From NCBI GenBank assembly GCA_016647705.1, contig JAENRU010000483.1, positions 930,001 to 994,000 on the forward strand: a stretch of 64,000 bases of DNA. Direction: 5' to 3'. Both the position numbers and the translations under genes were made by a program. The notes under the pieces were generated by a model. The model saw only the letters and a program-made list of their open reading frames with translations, made no database searches and was not told where the DNA came from. Positions 46,686-57,979 of this stretch are shown here, one piece after another. Source of the DNA: Eucommia ulmoides. Lineage: Eukaryota > Streptophyta > Magnoliopsida > Garryales > Eucommiaceae. The stretch's first letter is position 1, and each line of letters starts with the position of its first letter.

Positions 46686-47121
46686 TTATAAAATTTGAAA
46701 TTACTTTGTGAGTGAACAGTATAAAGAGAAAGTTAACATTAACGTAAAATAAGAGAGAGAATGGTATATTTGTCGTTTTACGAACATTTTTTGTCTATCA
46801 AGGACTAAATACTTAAATGGTTGTACTGTGTGGGCTGAATTATGAGTGAACAATTGATTTTATTTGTTTTTTTTTTTTTTTTTTTTTTTTTTTCTAAATG
46901 GCCACTTTAATAAGGCCTAAAAAATAGAAGTTATCTCTCTCATAAAATTTGAAATTACTTTGTGAGTGAACAGTATAAAAAGAAAGTTAACATTAATGTA
47001 AAATAAGAGAGAGAGTGATATATTTGTCGTTTCACGAACATTTTTTGTCTATCAAGGACTAAATACTTAAATGGTTGTACAGTATGGGCTGAATTATGAG
47101 TTAACAATTGATTTTATTTGT

Positions 47122-47158
<37 letters not shown>

Positions 47159-47190
47159 CTAAATGGCCACTTTAATAAGGCCAAAAAAAT
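46686..47190. repeat. Tandem duplication of about 250 bp, unit B
   Basis: Two copies starting AAAATTTGAAATTACTTTGT and ending with a T-tract and GGCCACTTTAATAAGGCC. Duplicated in B and C (58550-59030) but single in A (325-560), so it arose after A split off. Confidence 0.75.
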
Positions 47191-47507
47191 AAAAACCCCA
47201 AAATAAAATCCAAGGAAGTTTACAAAGGAAAAGAACGAGGACCACTGCTAGCTAATAAACTCATTATAAATAAATAAATATTCAAATATATTCAACTCAT
47301 TATTGAATCGATTAAATATAAAGTCAACAAACAAATAAAGGGATCCAACTGCATAAATGAATCATTGGTATCTTATCATTATTAATTGCCTAATTAATCC
47401 AATGTTATAAATGGGGGGATAAACTTTTTTTTTTTTTTTTTTTATTATTTATCCCTCTCTTATTTCAATTTTGTTTTATTTTTCAACAGATACATAAAAC
47501 AACAATA

Positions 47508-47975
47508 CTATATCATAAAGAGTGTTTGGTTTTTAATAACGACATTCTTCATCCTCTCTCCCATGATTTGTAGTGACGTTTCATAATTCTTTACGAAATC
47601 ATCGTACGCCGCCCCCTCCACGGGATTAGTCTCAACACACCACTCGATTATGCACCCGCCGCCGTCTCTAGGAACAATTTTGAACGTTGCGGCATAGTTT
47701 GTCATCCCCATGTTGTTCTCCAAAGCCTCAAAGCTAATAGTGGTATTGACAGGATTGATGGCGGTTAGCCTCTCGGTTGCCCAATCGCCAGTGGAGGTGG
47801 CTACGTAGCGAATGCAGCTGACCTCGCCGTTGGTGCCATAGATCCCATAGGAAGTGGTGAGGCCTGGGTACCAATTGACGATGTTGAAGAAGTCTTGGAA
47901 TAGTGGGAAGATTTGATTTGCCTTAGCTTGTGCTAGTGTTGTTGAAACCTCAAACTCCCACCTAGTAGTTTCCAT
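47508..47975 (-). CDS. Lachrymatory-factor-synthase-like protein, copy B (SRPBCC/Bet v 1-like fold)
   Basis: Complete, single exon, 155 residues. It differs from copy C at residues 2, 27, 72, 105, 143, 145 and 147, and from copy A at 14 positions. The presumed functional residues R56 (CIRYV) and E68 (TERL), the Tyr in MTNYAATF (Y94) and the C-terminal helix are unchanged. It carries Glu at position 2 and Lys-143 where A and C have Ala and Glu. The TATA box and leader are as in A and C, so all three could be expressed. The family binds or converts small hydrophobic ligands; the substrate is unknown. Confidence 0.85.
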   Translation of the reverse strand: METTRWEFEVSTTLAQAKANQIFPLFQDFFNIVNWYPGLTTSYGIYGTNGEVSCIRYVATSTGDWATERLTAINPVNTTISFEALENNMGMTNYAATFKIVPRDGGGCIIEWCVETNPVEGAAYDDFVKNYETSLQIMGERMKNVVIKNQTLFMI

Positions 47976-48041
47976 TGGATTAATTGAAGATTTAAGATTT
48001 TAGAGAAATGACTTTAAAAAACCATCTAATAAGAGATGTCA

Positions 48042-48049
48042 TATTTATA
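48042..48049 (-). promoter_or_regulatory. TATA box of LFS-like gene B
   Basis: TATAAATA on the minus strand, 67 bp upstream of the start codon, at the same spacing as in copy A. Confidence 0.6.
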
Positions 48050-48400
48050 GGTAAACTTGGTGGTCAAATATGTGCACCTCATATCCTTTATTCATAGAAA
48101 ATTGCAGTTCGAGCCCCATTGTTAGAAATATCAGCTACAAAAGTCTTTGCTTTAATTGTTATCCCTATTCCCTACATTGAATGTTTCATGTTGCAGTCAA
48201 CATTCAAAATACATAATGTGCGAATGAATCAAAATAAATTAATAAAAGTATGTTTGAGTAAAGTTTTTCACTTTAAAAAAAATCTTCACAAATTATTTTT
48301 CTAGAATTTGTTTTTTGATATTATTTCTCCTATAATTAAAATAATATTATTAAAATAGGTATTAAATAGTATAACTAAAACTTTACAATAGGTACACAAT

Positions 48401-48751
48401 TAGGGATGTCAACGATCCGAGTTTGGATTTTTTTTATACAAAAACGAAATCATTTAACATATATAAAACTAAAACCAAAACCAAAACCACCGATTTTTTT
48501 TAAGCAGTTTTAAGACCAAACCATTTCATTTTAACGAAAACCGCGAAACCGTTTGAAGATTTTTAAATTTTATAAAAAATCAAAACCAAAACCAAAACCG
48601 CGGACCATTATTTCGTATATATGAACAAAAACATAACTAAAATATAAAATATAAATTTCAAAAATAAAAACCATACCACAAAACTATTAATTGTAAACAT
48701 TCTCTAAATCATACAGTCTTCAAAACAACTAAAAACCAACTGCAAGGCGCT

Positions 48752-48814
<63 letters not shown>

Positions 48815-48997
48815 TGTATACGGTTCGACTCATGATTCGGTCACGTGGCTCAGTTACATGATTACTATCCCAAAATCAAAACCACTTTGGTTGTTAAATT
48901 TAAAACCAAAACCATTTAGTCGGTTTTAACCCAAACCATTTGATTCGATTTCTCTTGGTTACCCGTTGGTTCGTTTTTTTTCTTTTGGCCATCCTTA
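48401..48997. mobile_element. hAT-type non-autonomous element, unit B copy
   Basis: Starts TAGGGATGTCAACGA and ends GGCCATCCTTA. Flanking TACACAAT (48393-48400) and TACGTAAT (48998-49005) are a decayed 8-bp duplication. Contains (AT)29 at 48755-48812. Confidence 0.75.
48755..48812. repeat. (AT)29 microsatellite
   Basis: Orthologous to the repeats at 2191 and 60587. Confidence 0.9.
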
Positions 48998-50058
48998 TAC
49001 GTAATAGGTATCCAAGATCTAAAAATTGTATAATTAAAATGATATTAGTAAAACTTATATTATGAGACTTATATCAAAAAGTTATATTACTAAAATTATA
49101 TTATTAAATTATTTGTAAATATTGAAATTGAAGAATTCAAAATTTTGAAATCTTTATTTTAAAAAATTATCCAATCTTTCTCACCCAAACACATCTAAAT
49201 TAAATTACACACGTAAAATTGGAAACAAAATATAACGTATTTGTTGAGTATTTTTGAAAAGATTTCCAAATGATTGATTATGTTGAAAACATCATGAAGA
49301 AAATGTTATGAGTGCAAAGATGAATGCAGTGAAGAAGAAAAAATGTTAAAGTCTTTGAAAAATTTGGTGAAAACAACTCAATACTCTTATACTCTTAATG
49401 CAACCCGAATTAAGATCATACACGATATTGTTAAATGAATTATCTATTTGTGTATTGATAAGATAGAATTTAGGTCTAATTATTGATTTAATATGTGCTC
49501 CTTATGTGAAATTAATAATGAAAATTGACCTAATTGAAAATAAGGATTAAAGTATAAAAAGGTAGCAATTTAGGGTCAATTCAGTCAACCGAGAAAAGTA
49601 ATCGGTTAACTAAATCAAACGGTGAGTTTTGAAGCAAAATTGGTGAAGGAAATGACCACCCAGCATCAATTGGTCAATTGATAAAAAAGGATCCGTCAAC
49701 TATTTGAATCTGTTGAGGTTTTAGAGCAAAATATGCAGTCTCTGTATCGATCGGTCAACCGAACCAAGGCAATCGGTCAACCGATTGGATCATAAGTTTT
49801 GGCAGAGGAAGTCTTTGAAATAACTGGTTAACTGATTGGGACACAATTGGTCAACCGAATGGGTTGAAGGCCTGGCAGGGAAACTCTTTGCATCAATCGG
49901 TCAACAAACCAGAGGGGTATTGGTCGGTTATCTAAGTGAACTCATAGGTAGATTGATTAGAAAAATTCTGCTAACTCATTCATTCATTTGGTATATAAAT
50001 ATATGATTGATTTATTACTAGATCGAAATTTTCTAACGTTCAAAAATCTATAGATCCA

Positions 50059-50304
50059 ATGTCACATTCCGTAAAGATTTATGATACATGTGTAGGGTGT
50101 ACTCAATGTGTCCGAGCCTGCCCTATTGATGTATTAGAAATGATACCGTGGGAGGGGTGTAAATCTAAGCAAATTGTTTCTTCTCCAAGAACAGAGGACT
50201 GTGTCGGTTGTAAGAGATGTGAATCCGCCTGTCCAACGGATTTCTTGAGTGTTCGGGTTTATTTAGGAAACGAAACAACTCGTAGCATGGGGCTAGGTTA
50301 TTGA
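50059..50304 (+). pseudogene. psaC: psaC (photosystem I iron-sulfur subunit), nuclear copy
   Basis: 81 codons, full length. PsaC carries the FA and FB 4Fe-4S clusters on the stromal side of photosystem I. Both cluster motifs are intact ([12 protein letters not shown] near residue 11 and [12 protein letters not shown] near residue 48). PsaC is among the most conserved plastid proteins, yet this copy has about nine changes from the usual plant sequence (e.g. CPID for CPTD, PWEG for PWDG, YLGNE for YLWHE, GLGY for GLAY). That fits loss of selection after transfer. It has no transit peptide and no nuclear promoter in view. An open frame remains, probably by chance. Confidence 0.85.
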
Positions 50305-50365
50305 TACGTTCCAGATAAATAGACTTGACTCCATTTTGATTTTTTTTTATCGACAAATCCCGTGC

Positions 50366-50396
50366 TCCAAAATAAAGTATTTGGAGCACGGGTTTT
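50366..50396. other. Plastid psaC-ndhD intergenic hairpin
   Basis: CCCGTGCTCCAAA and TTTGGAGCACGGG form an inverted repeat with a short AT-rich loop just downstream of psaC, as in plastid genomes, where it serves as a 3'-end-stabilising stem. Confidence 0.7.
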
Positions 50397-50424
50397 TCTA
50401 GTCCAACTGTATCTTATCTTAACC

Positions 50425-50474
50425 ATGAATTCTTTTCCTTGATTAACAATAATTGTCGTTTTTCCAATAACTAC
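50425..50474 (+). pseudogene. ndhD: ndhD 5' fragment (NADH dehydrogenase-like subunit 4), nuclear copy
   Basis: Encodes MNSFP, a stop (TGA where plastid ndhD has the Trp codon TGG), then LTIIVVFPI. Only the first 15 or so codons were transferred. The start is ATG rather than the ACG that many plants edit to AUG. Confidence 0.75.
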
Positions 50475-51317
50475 GGATTCATTTTTGTTTGGTCTGGTTT
50501 CAATGATGTATCAATCAGTTAACCGACTACCAGAGATCAATCAACTGACTATTTCGGTTGAGATGTCGAGGAACTTGGTCTTTCAGAAAAAAAAACTAGC
50601 CATTTTTTATGATTTCAAGGGAGAAATTCGGGGGGATCTAATTCTATTGAAGATATAGTACATATATTTATATATCTCTTTTAATTTGGTCCACATAATT
50701 CATAATTCAAAATTCTCCCAAAATTTTCTCAATTTAAAAGATATTTTTTAAGTGAATTACCCTAGAATTGAATGATTATATTATATGGGGTCTAAGAGTG
50801 CCTTTTAGAGACATGTCTTTTGAAAAGTAGCCGTTGGAGGGCTTGTTATCTGTCTATATATTTAGGCCTACGGGATTGAGATAAAAGATATCAAGAACAT
50901 TAGTTCCTATGCTTTTCTAAGAGTTATTATTTTGTTAATAATTTTTAGAGAGATTTTGTACTAATTTCTTGATCTAAAGCGCTAATTGAATTGGTGTTAC
51001 TAACTTGTGCTATCTTGCGATTCTGTTTTCATTCTTCGTTGTTTTCCCGGTGAGATCTTTCCAAGCTATTGTTCTTAATTTTGATTTCATATTATTATTA
51101 TTTTCTTGGTGTTAAATTCATTAGAAAATCGTTTTCAAAGTTAAGAGCCTGAAAATCTTTTTAAAACGATTTTATGTGATTATCTAATTACGTGCTTTAA
51201 TTTGTGTTACCCACATTGTTTATAATAAGATATTAATTTGTCTCACATTGTATCTATCATGTAGTAAATTTCAGGACATTAATTAAGTATATCTGTATTG
51301 AGATGGTAGAAGTTTCT

Positions 51318-53193
51318 CTGGCCCGGTATTGGTCACCACGTTGTCTCGTAGGACCTTGGACAGGGGAATGGCCTCAAGAAATGTGGTCATCGTAACTTCC
51401 CCAAGAGAAGCCTCAGTCGTAGGGTCACAAGTGTTGGCCCAATGAGCTACCCAAGAGGGCGGCGAATTGAGTAGTATTAAAAATTATCAGAATATTATAC
51501 TTCAAAAATAAATAATTAATTAATTTTCTCCTAAATTAATTATTATCTCTTTATATATAGCAGCGAAAATATATAATCAATTAGGTGTACACCAAACAAA
51601 ATAAATAAATAAAGTAAAGATAGCAGCACACCAGAAACTTATACTGGTTTATGAAGTTACTCTTGGCTAATCCAATCCCCCCCGAGCTCCACGGAGTGTC
51701 GCACCCACTAAACTCAATATCCCTTTAAAGGTAGGAACCAAACTCTCACAATTATTCTTTTCGCAGGCTCAGAATCAACCTTTACAAATTCATTTTCCAA
51801 GGCTTAGGAATAACCTCTACTTTTTACAGATTCAAGAATAACCTTTACAATTCATTTTCCAAAGCTCAGGAATAACCTTTACTTTTTACAGGCTCAAGAA
51901 TAACCTACAAATCGAAGAATAATATATTGAAACGCTAGATAGCTCACCTCGGTGACGCTTACACAATCAGCGTTTTATCTCAACAAATCCTTAATAATTG
52001 ATCTCACAATTTGATCTCTCAAAATAATATCAATATGATGACTCTTATAAAAGCTTATGAACTAAATAGTTCTTGATATTGTGTCTCTAAAATATAAAAT
52101 CCGCAGGTCTATATATAGAGATTTGAAACAAGCTCTCCAACAGCTAGTTTTCAAATGATAAGTATCTAAAAAGCATCTATAGACCCCATATATCATTATA
52201 TTTCATTTTAGATATATTTGACTTAATTATAACTTTCAAAACATTAAATTTAGTCCCTCAAGAATTTTCAAACCCAAATCAATAAAATAAGAAGTATTAA
52301 AATGACTGATTTGAAAAATATTATAATTTTATGTACCAAATATATATAGATATTCAAATAAGAGTATCATATTTTAAGGATATCCATATCCCTAAAATAT
52401 CTCAATCAAGTAACCAAATAACAACTAGTTTTGGATCAAATCTCAAAATTCCACAAAACTTGAAACCAACCCATCAGTTGACTGACCGACGTCCATAAGT
52501 CGACCACCTAATTCAGGTTGTAGCCCAAGCCAAACATTTCTCACCCATCAATCCACGGGTAATTCACTGTCTGTCGACCAAACGACACAAAGAGCTTCTC
52601 AAGCCAAAATCTATTAGCCCATTGGTCGACCGCCCCATCTCCATCGGTGGACCGGTAGATTCTGTAAGTTCACTTATCTTTCATAAGTTGACCTACAAGT
52701 CAACCTAGAGATACATAGAATTCATCTTTTAATCATAGGTTGACCTATCTGTCGACTACTCATGCTGGAACTCTTCTCCTTAATTAGTTTCTTCGACGTT
52801 TTCACCCCTTTAACCGATTTCTTTTCTCGGTTAGCTCCACTAACTTCTTAAATTCTATTTTAATCAATTATATTTATTACTTTTACAATAACACATAGGA
52901 GAGAATAATTTCGCTAATTAGAATCCTAAAAACACACATAAATTTGAAAAACATTTTGTGTCGTGTGTGATCCTAATCATGATATTAAAAGTTAAAATTT
53001 AACCTGAGTTGTTTTCCCTTATTTCTTCAAACTCTTAAACCTTCCTCATCTTTGTCATCATATTTTAGCATCCATTCATAACTTGTCATCATATCTTCAT
53101 CAGTGGAATTTCATAAACTGAAGCACTCAATTAAACCGTTGGTTCCACAAAAACATCAACACTTAATTGTTCATCAAAATCTTAGGATCAACA
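51318..53193 (-). mobile_element. SIRE-like copia LTR, opposite orientation
   Basis: Reading the minus strand from 53193, it starts TGTTGATCCTAAGATTTTGA, like the plus LTR at 62010 (TGTTGATCATTAGGTTTTGA). The later phrases GGGGTCTA...CTTTT and TATCAAGAAC also match. Contains GGTCGACC/GTTGACTGACCGAC-type near-palindromes (52470-52770). It abuts the plus-strand LTR at 51317, giving an inverted LTR pair. No internal coding region is attached. Confidence 0.6.
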
Positions 53194-53884
53194 GTGAGAA
53201 TAGGATGCTCCGCCACTCTCGTTAGACAAGCCCACGATACTTACTACGGTGGCCAAGATGGATTGGATCGCGCCACTAGACTCATTGAGCCTGTCCGGAG
53301 AGGAAGATGAGGCGTCTCCCTCGGCCGGATGATACTCAACACTAAAAGATAGGGAGGCGGATGAGGTCTGACCTGAATAATCAAACCTCGAGCGCAGACT
53401 CGAGCCAAGAAAAGAACCAGAAAAAGATGAGGAAGAGAGCAACATGGCATGAAGGTAGGCAAAGAAAAAAAAAATGTACCAATTGTCGGGCAGAGGGAAA
53501 GCTCTCAAAATTTCCACAAGTGTCAAATGAACTTGGGGAACCAACTATTTATTGGAAAAATGGTTTCTATACGAAGCGGCGCACATCCAACGACTCTCAG
53601 TTCATCGATTACTACGTTGGATGACACGTGTCATCCATCCAACCATTCTCTTTTTGGAACGTGCCAAGCATACCCACGAGCGAAGAACCCTAGCCGACCA
53701 AAGGACTCCTCCTCTTGGACAAACAGCTCGGAGTCCCAAACATTATTCACTACGGTCAAATACTCGAGACATGAGCAATTGATAAAGGAAAAATTGGGTG
53801 CCAATCCACCTGTCTCAAGGCCTCAGACGTGTATGGGATTAGTTTGAAATGAAGCGAAATGCCCAATGCTATAAGTGTGGAAAA
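53194..53884. other. Unclassified repeat-associated region
   Basis: GC-richer than its surroundings. Several overlapping open frames (minus 53188-53544, rich in Ser; plus 53361-53847) show no domain I recognise. Being directly before a minisatellite and an LTR-like TATA region, it is probably the interior edge of a gypsy-type element. Confidence 0.35.
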
Positions 53885-54850
53885 ATAGCTGAGCTCCGGG
53901 CTCCGAGCACCCTTTGCTCGACAACATCAAAATGCAGGGCCTAAAACCACCCAGATTCTTTTATTGGCCGAGCTCCAGGCTCTGAACACCCACTACTCAG
54001 CAACGTATCAAATGGGTGGAAGGCTCTAAACCACATAGATGTCTTCATTGGTCGAGCTCCAGGTTTCGAGCATCTTCTACTTGGCAACTATCAAATGAGA
54101 GGCCTAAAATTGCCCAGATGTCATCATTGATCGAGCTTCAGGGTCCATGAACCCACTGCTCGACAACATCACAAATTGGGAGAGGGGGCTAAAACCCCCA
54201 GATTATTTCATTGACTGAGCTTCGGGCTCCGAGCTTCATCTGCTCGACAACATCATAAATAGGAGGCCTAAAATCACCCAAATACCTTAATTCGCCGAGC
54301 TCCGGGCTCCAAGCACCCTCTACTTGGAAACATATCAAATATGAGGCCTAAAACCATCCAAATGTCATTATTTGCCAAGCTCCAGGCTCCAAGCACCCTC
54401 TGTTCGGCAACATCACAAAGAGGGGCCTAAAACTACCCGGATTCCTTAATTGGCCAAGCTCCGGGCTCCGAGCACCCTCTACTTGGCAACGTATCAAATA
54501 AGAGGCCTAAAATCGCCTAGATGTCTTCATTAGCCACCTTTGGGCTCCGAGCACCCTCTGTTCGATAACATCACAAATAGGAGGCCTAAAATTGTCAAGA
54601 TACCTTTATTGCCCAAGCTCTGGGCTCCAAGAATCCTATGCTCGACAATGTCTCATAAATGAGTCTTAAAACCGCCCACACATCCCTTTATGCTGAACAC
54701 CGAGCTCTATACACTCTCTGGTTGGCAACGCATCAAATAGAGGCTCAAGATGGCCCAGGCACTTCCATGTGTCGAGCTCTGGGCTCCGAGCACTTTCAGC
54801 TCAGTTAGTTACCAGAGGAAGGCTCGAAACCATCCAAGGGTCTCTCTTGG
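53885..54850. repeat. Minisatellite, about 12 units of about 80 bp
   Basis: Each unit has the core GAGCTCCGGGCTCCGAGCAC, then CTC-T/G-CTCGGCAACATC, then GGCCTAAAACC and a CC(A/C)GAT segment. Units are diverged from one another, so the array is old. Such arrays are common in LTRs or UTRs of Tat/Ogre-like gypsy elements. Confidence 0.8.
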
Positions 54851-55289
54851 CCGTCTTGGCCGTTTATTCAGCTGAAGAGGCCAGAACGAGCCCTTTCTCT
54901 CCATTTCTCTTGAGGCGAACCATGGAATTTCCCTAATGGTCCTGGAAACCTATTCCAGGTATTTAGGACCTTCATATTCGGGCTCATTAGCCTTTCATTA
55001 GATTAGCTTAATTAACCGTTCTCGAGTCCCTAATCTGGTGGCGCTAATCAAGGCCTACTCTTTTATATACTTCTAGGCATTCATTGCTACCAGGTATTTC
55101 TTCTTACTCCTACAAAAACACTTTTAAACTTCTTCCTCAAGCACTTGTTATCATGTCGGAGGGACTTTGTGCAAGTCTCAGCTCGAAGTTTGTGGTTAGA
55201 GCTCAGCTCGGATTTCAAGGATTGACTCAGGACCTCCAAGTGTCAGAATTTCACTGAGCTCATTCTACAATAAGCGGGGTCGAACAACC
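54851..55289. other. LTR-like region downstream of the minisatellite
   Basis: Contains TTTATATACTTCTAGGCATTCATTG (TATA-like, near 55060) followed by CT-rich sequence, suggesting an LTR promoter/R region. No second LTR is identified. Confidence 0.35.
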
Positions 55290-56252
55290 CTCCGTCCTGC
55301 CAAGGATGGCGGCGAGTAGCCCTTCAACTGACTAATGAGCTCAACTTGGAGGCGAAACCAAGCAACCCTTTGTCCCTCTACGGATGAAGCCAACTTGCCC
55401 TCCAATCTCAATAGAAACAACCATTATGATGTGATCAATCTTCATAAGAATCGTCTACAAGTGGATCCGGTGTGAACCACAAGGCTAAAACCAGATTCTC
55501 TCAACAGGTCAGCAGTCTATGCCCAGGGACCGACCAAGGTTGTCCCCCAAGGATAGGGTGCTAATTAGGTCCTAGGGCCTACATCAGGTACCAATACCTA
55601 GTAAAGCCGACCACAGGTTTGGTGTCAAAAATGGTGGAAAGGCCCTTGCATGGACTTGAATTAGGAAAACTTAGAAATGCTCAAGGATAGGCCTACTCGA
55701 GATAACCTACCGATGACTTTCAACTGCGATCCGACCTAAACATCACACCCAGGGGGACCGAGCACCACGAAAACCTCCTGACCTTAACCCAAGACCCGAG
55801 CAAGTCTACACTAGCTCGGGTCATGAGTAGGGGGACAGGAGGGCCAAGGGCCCAGGAGCACATTATAAACATTCCTGAAAATATGATTATGATTTATTTA
55901 TTTTTGCAAAAATTACAACTCAAGAAAAAGCAGATCATTATACCGCTCATTGAACTTATGCATTGAATGAAAGAGACAACATGCACTCATTAGCACTATG
56001 CTAATTGGTGGTTGCATCATCGCCACAGGTAAGGGAGGCAAGATGAGTTAGCGCAAAATTTGAGATTGAAAATTAGGGCAGGATTGAGACTTTTGTAGAG
56101 AGATAAGAAAGGTGGTAGAAATCACAATTTCCACAAAAGGATAAGGAAATCGTTATATTGAGATGAAAGTTGTGATTTTCGTAGAAAGGAAATCGCAATC
56201 GCCATAGAAATCGCGACTTCTTCCATACACACACACATACACACACACACAC

Positions 56253-56290
<38 letters not shown>

Positions 56291-56891
56291 ATCGTGAGGT
56301 TCTCGATGGCGCGACTTCATGGCAATGGAAAGAGAGAGCATTCACTACGGAATAACAAATGAGAACCCAAATCAGAAGGTAAGAAAAAAATTAGAAAAGA
56401 AATGTTGAATAAGGAATTATGTTTATGTTAAATAAAATACACATTTTATATTAATATTAATTTTGTAGATTAATTTGTACTATTCTTTATTCTGGAGACG
56501 AAAAACAACTGAGATTTAGAGAGTTTGTCCATCCTATTTTGTTATATAGATGTTTTCATTTTATTTAGATGCATCGAATGAAGAAAAATAAAAGGGTGAT
56601 TTTTTTGTTTTGTCCTCCATAGATACTTTATTAAGAAATCAGACTCCTTAACAACCTCAATTAAGTATCCAACCCCCACCGAATCTTTAGAAAAAGGTCC
56701 CTGCATTTTGGCCTATCTGTTTACTAATATTTACGATTCTGTCATTTATTCTTATGGTACAAGACAAAGAATATGTAATATGATATTAATCTTAACGTAA
56801 TTGTTCAAAAATCTTTAGGAAAAGGTCCATAATATTACTCCTAACGGTTCACTCATATTTACGATTCTACCATTTTGTTATATGCAACATG
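55290..56891. repeat. Unit C proximal part
   Basis: 55290-55870 matches 6225-6800 of unit D. Then comes the compound microsatellite (56225-56290) and the spacer collinear with unit B. The minus open frame at 56073-56345 runs through the microsatellite and is not a gene. Confidence 0.6.
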
Positions 56892-57332
56892 ACATTAACG
56901 TTAACATAAATATTTAACAATACACCTTGCCTTTTTTTTTTTGGTCAACCTTTTCTTATGTTACAAAATTACAATTTGAATTTTACGTTAACGTTAACGC
57001 ATTTTTATGTTCTTTTTGTGTGAGTTAACGTTAACATGATTGTACCATATCCATTGTTGTGTGTGTTTGGGTTCGATGTACATTAACGTATTTTCACTAT
57101 CTGATTGTGGATTTTATCGTTAACGTATTTTTTTTTTGGGAGTTCTGTGTGTTAACATATTTTGTTTGAACATTTACGTTAACGTCTTGCCGTATACTTT
57201 TATTTTGTGCGCGTTAACATTAACTACCATATGTGATATTTTATCCTTTTGTGCTGAATTTGTCTTTAAGTTGGGTTTGTGTTAACGTTAATGCACATTT
57301 TGGGGGTTCTCTTTTGTGTTAACGTTAACGCA
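56892..57332. repeat. Array of TTAACGTTAA-type near-palindromes, unit C
   Basis: About ten sites in the same order as the unit B array. Several are intact here where B has a substitution (and vice versa), e.g. at 57318-57332 TGTTAACGTTAACGC. Confidence 0.7.
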
Positions 57333-57499
57333 TTCATGTTGTCCATAAAAATATGTGTGAAAAAATCATGCAAACAGTGACGTTAGCATAAAATGAACAC
57401 CCCCTCCACCTCCACCATCATTCATATACCCAACATCATCACTGCCGGCACCATCTTCGAACCATAGATATTTAAGAACGATCATAATAGAACAAATGT

Positions 57500-57960
57500 G
57501 TACTCGAAAATTCAAATCGAGAAATTCCAGATCTGAAAAATTCAAATCGAGAAATTCCAGATCTGAGTGTGAGAAAGAAGGTAAGAGTGTTAATTTGTAA
57601 AAGAAATTAAAAAATCAAAACTAAAGTATGGGGCGAACATGTACTTATTAACACCATCATCTTTATCATCATCTTCTTCTCGTCATTGAAGCTCTACTGT
57701 TGCTAGGTTTTCTTTCTTTGAGCTCCGAGCTTCTCGAAAATTCAAATGTGAGATTTCTAGATCTGAAAAATTCGAAACGAGAAATTCCAAATCTGAGTGT
57801 GAGAGAGAAGGTGAGAGTGTTAATTTGTAAAAGAAATTAAAAAAATCAAAACTAAAACTAAAATATGGGGTGAACATGTAATTATTAACACCATCATCTT
57901 CATCATCTTTTTCTTCCCGTCATTGAAGCTCTACTTCTGCTAGGTTTTTTTTTTTTTGAG
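57500..57960. repeat. Tandem duplication of about 220 bp, unit C
   Basis: Counterpart of 45633-46075, with the same AGATCTGA-rich repeat units. Confidence 0.65.
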
Positions 57961-57979
57961 CTTCGAGATTTTTTTTATT

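Larger units (their letters stand above)
49926..50474 (+). other. Nuclear plastid DNA insert (NUPT) carrying psaC and the start of ndhD
   Basis: Absent from the homologous LTR in unit C, where TGGTCAACCGATTGACA joins the two sides directly. The order ndhE-psaC spacer, psaC, hairpin, ndhD start is that of the plastid small single-copy region, so it came as one DNA piece of about 550 bp. Its junctions are blurred by a few bases. Confidence 0.85.
49235..51317 (+). mobile_element. SIRE-like copia LTR, unit B, 5'-truncated and interrupted by plastid DNA
   Basis: Collinear with 62066-63650 of the LTR at the right edge. Starts abruptly at ACGTATTTGTTGAG, because about 1 kb present in unit C (61058-62065) is missing here. 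Contains repeated near-palindromes of the type ATCGGTCAACCGATT (49580-49940), typical of SIRE-type LTRs. Interrupted at about 49926-50474 by plastid DNA. It breaks off at 51317, where an opposite-strand LTR begins. Confidence 0.65.

Noticed and set aside
50059-50304. psaC as a functional nuclear gene
   Set aside because: No transit peptide, no nuclear promoter, radical changes in a near-invariant protein, and ndhD next to it is broken.
53188-53847. Overlapping open frames upstream of the minisatellite
   Set aside because: Both strands open, Ser-rich, no recognisable Gag or other domain; left as unclassified.
53885-54850. CRISPR-like array of regular repeats
   Set aside because: Plant nuclear context, repeats adjoin without unique spacers and are diverged along their whole length: a minisatellite.
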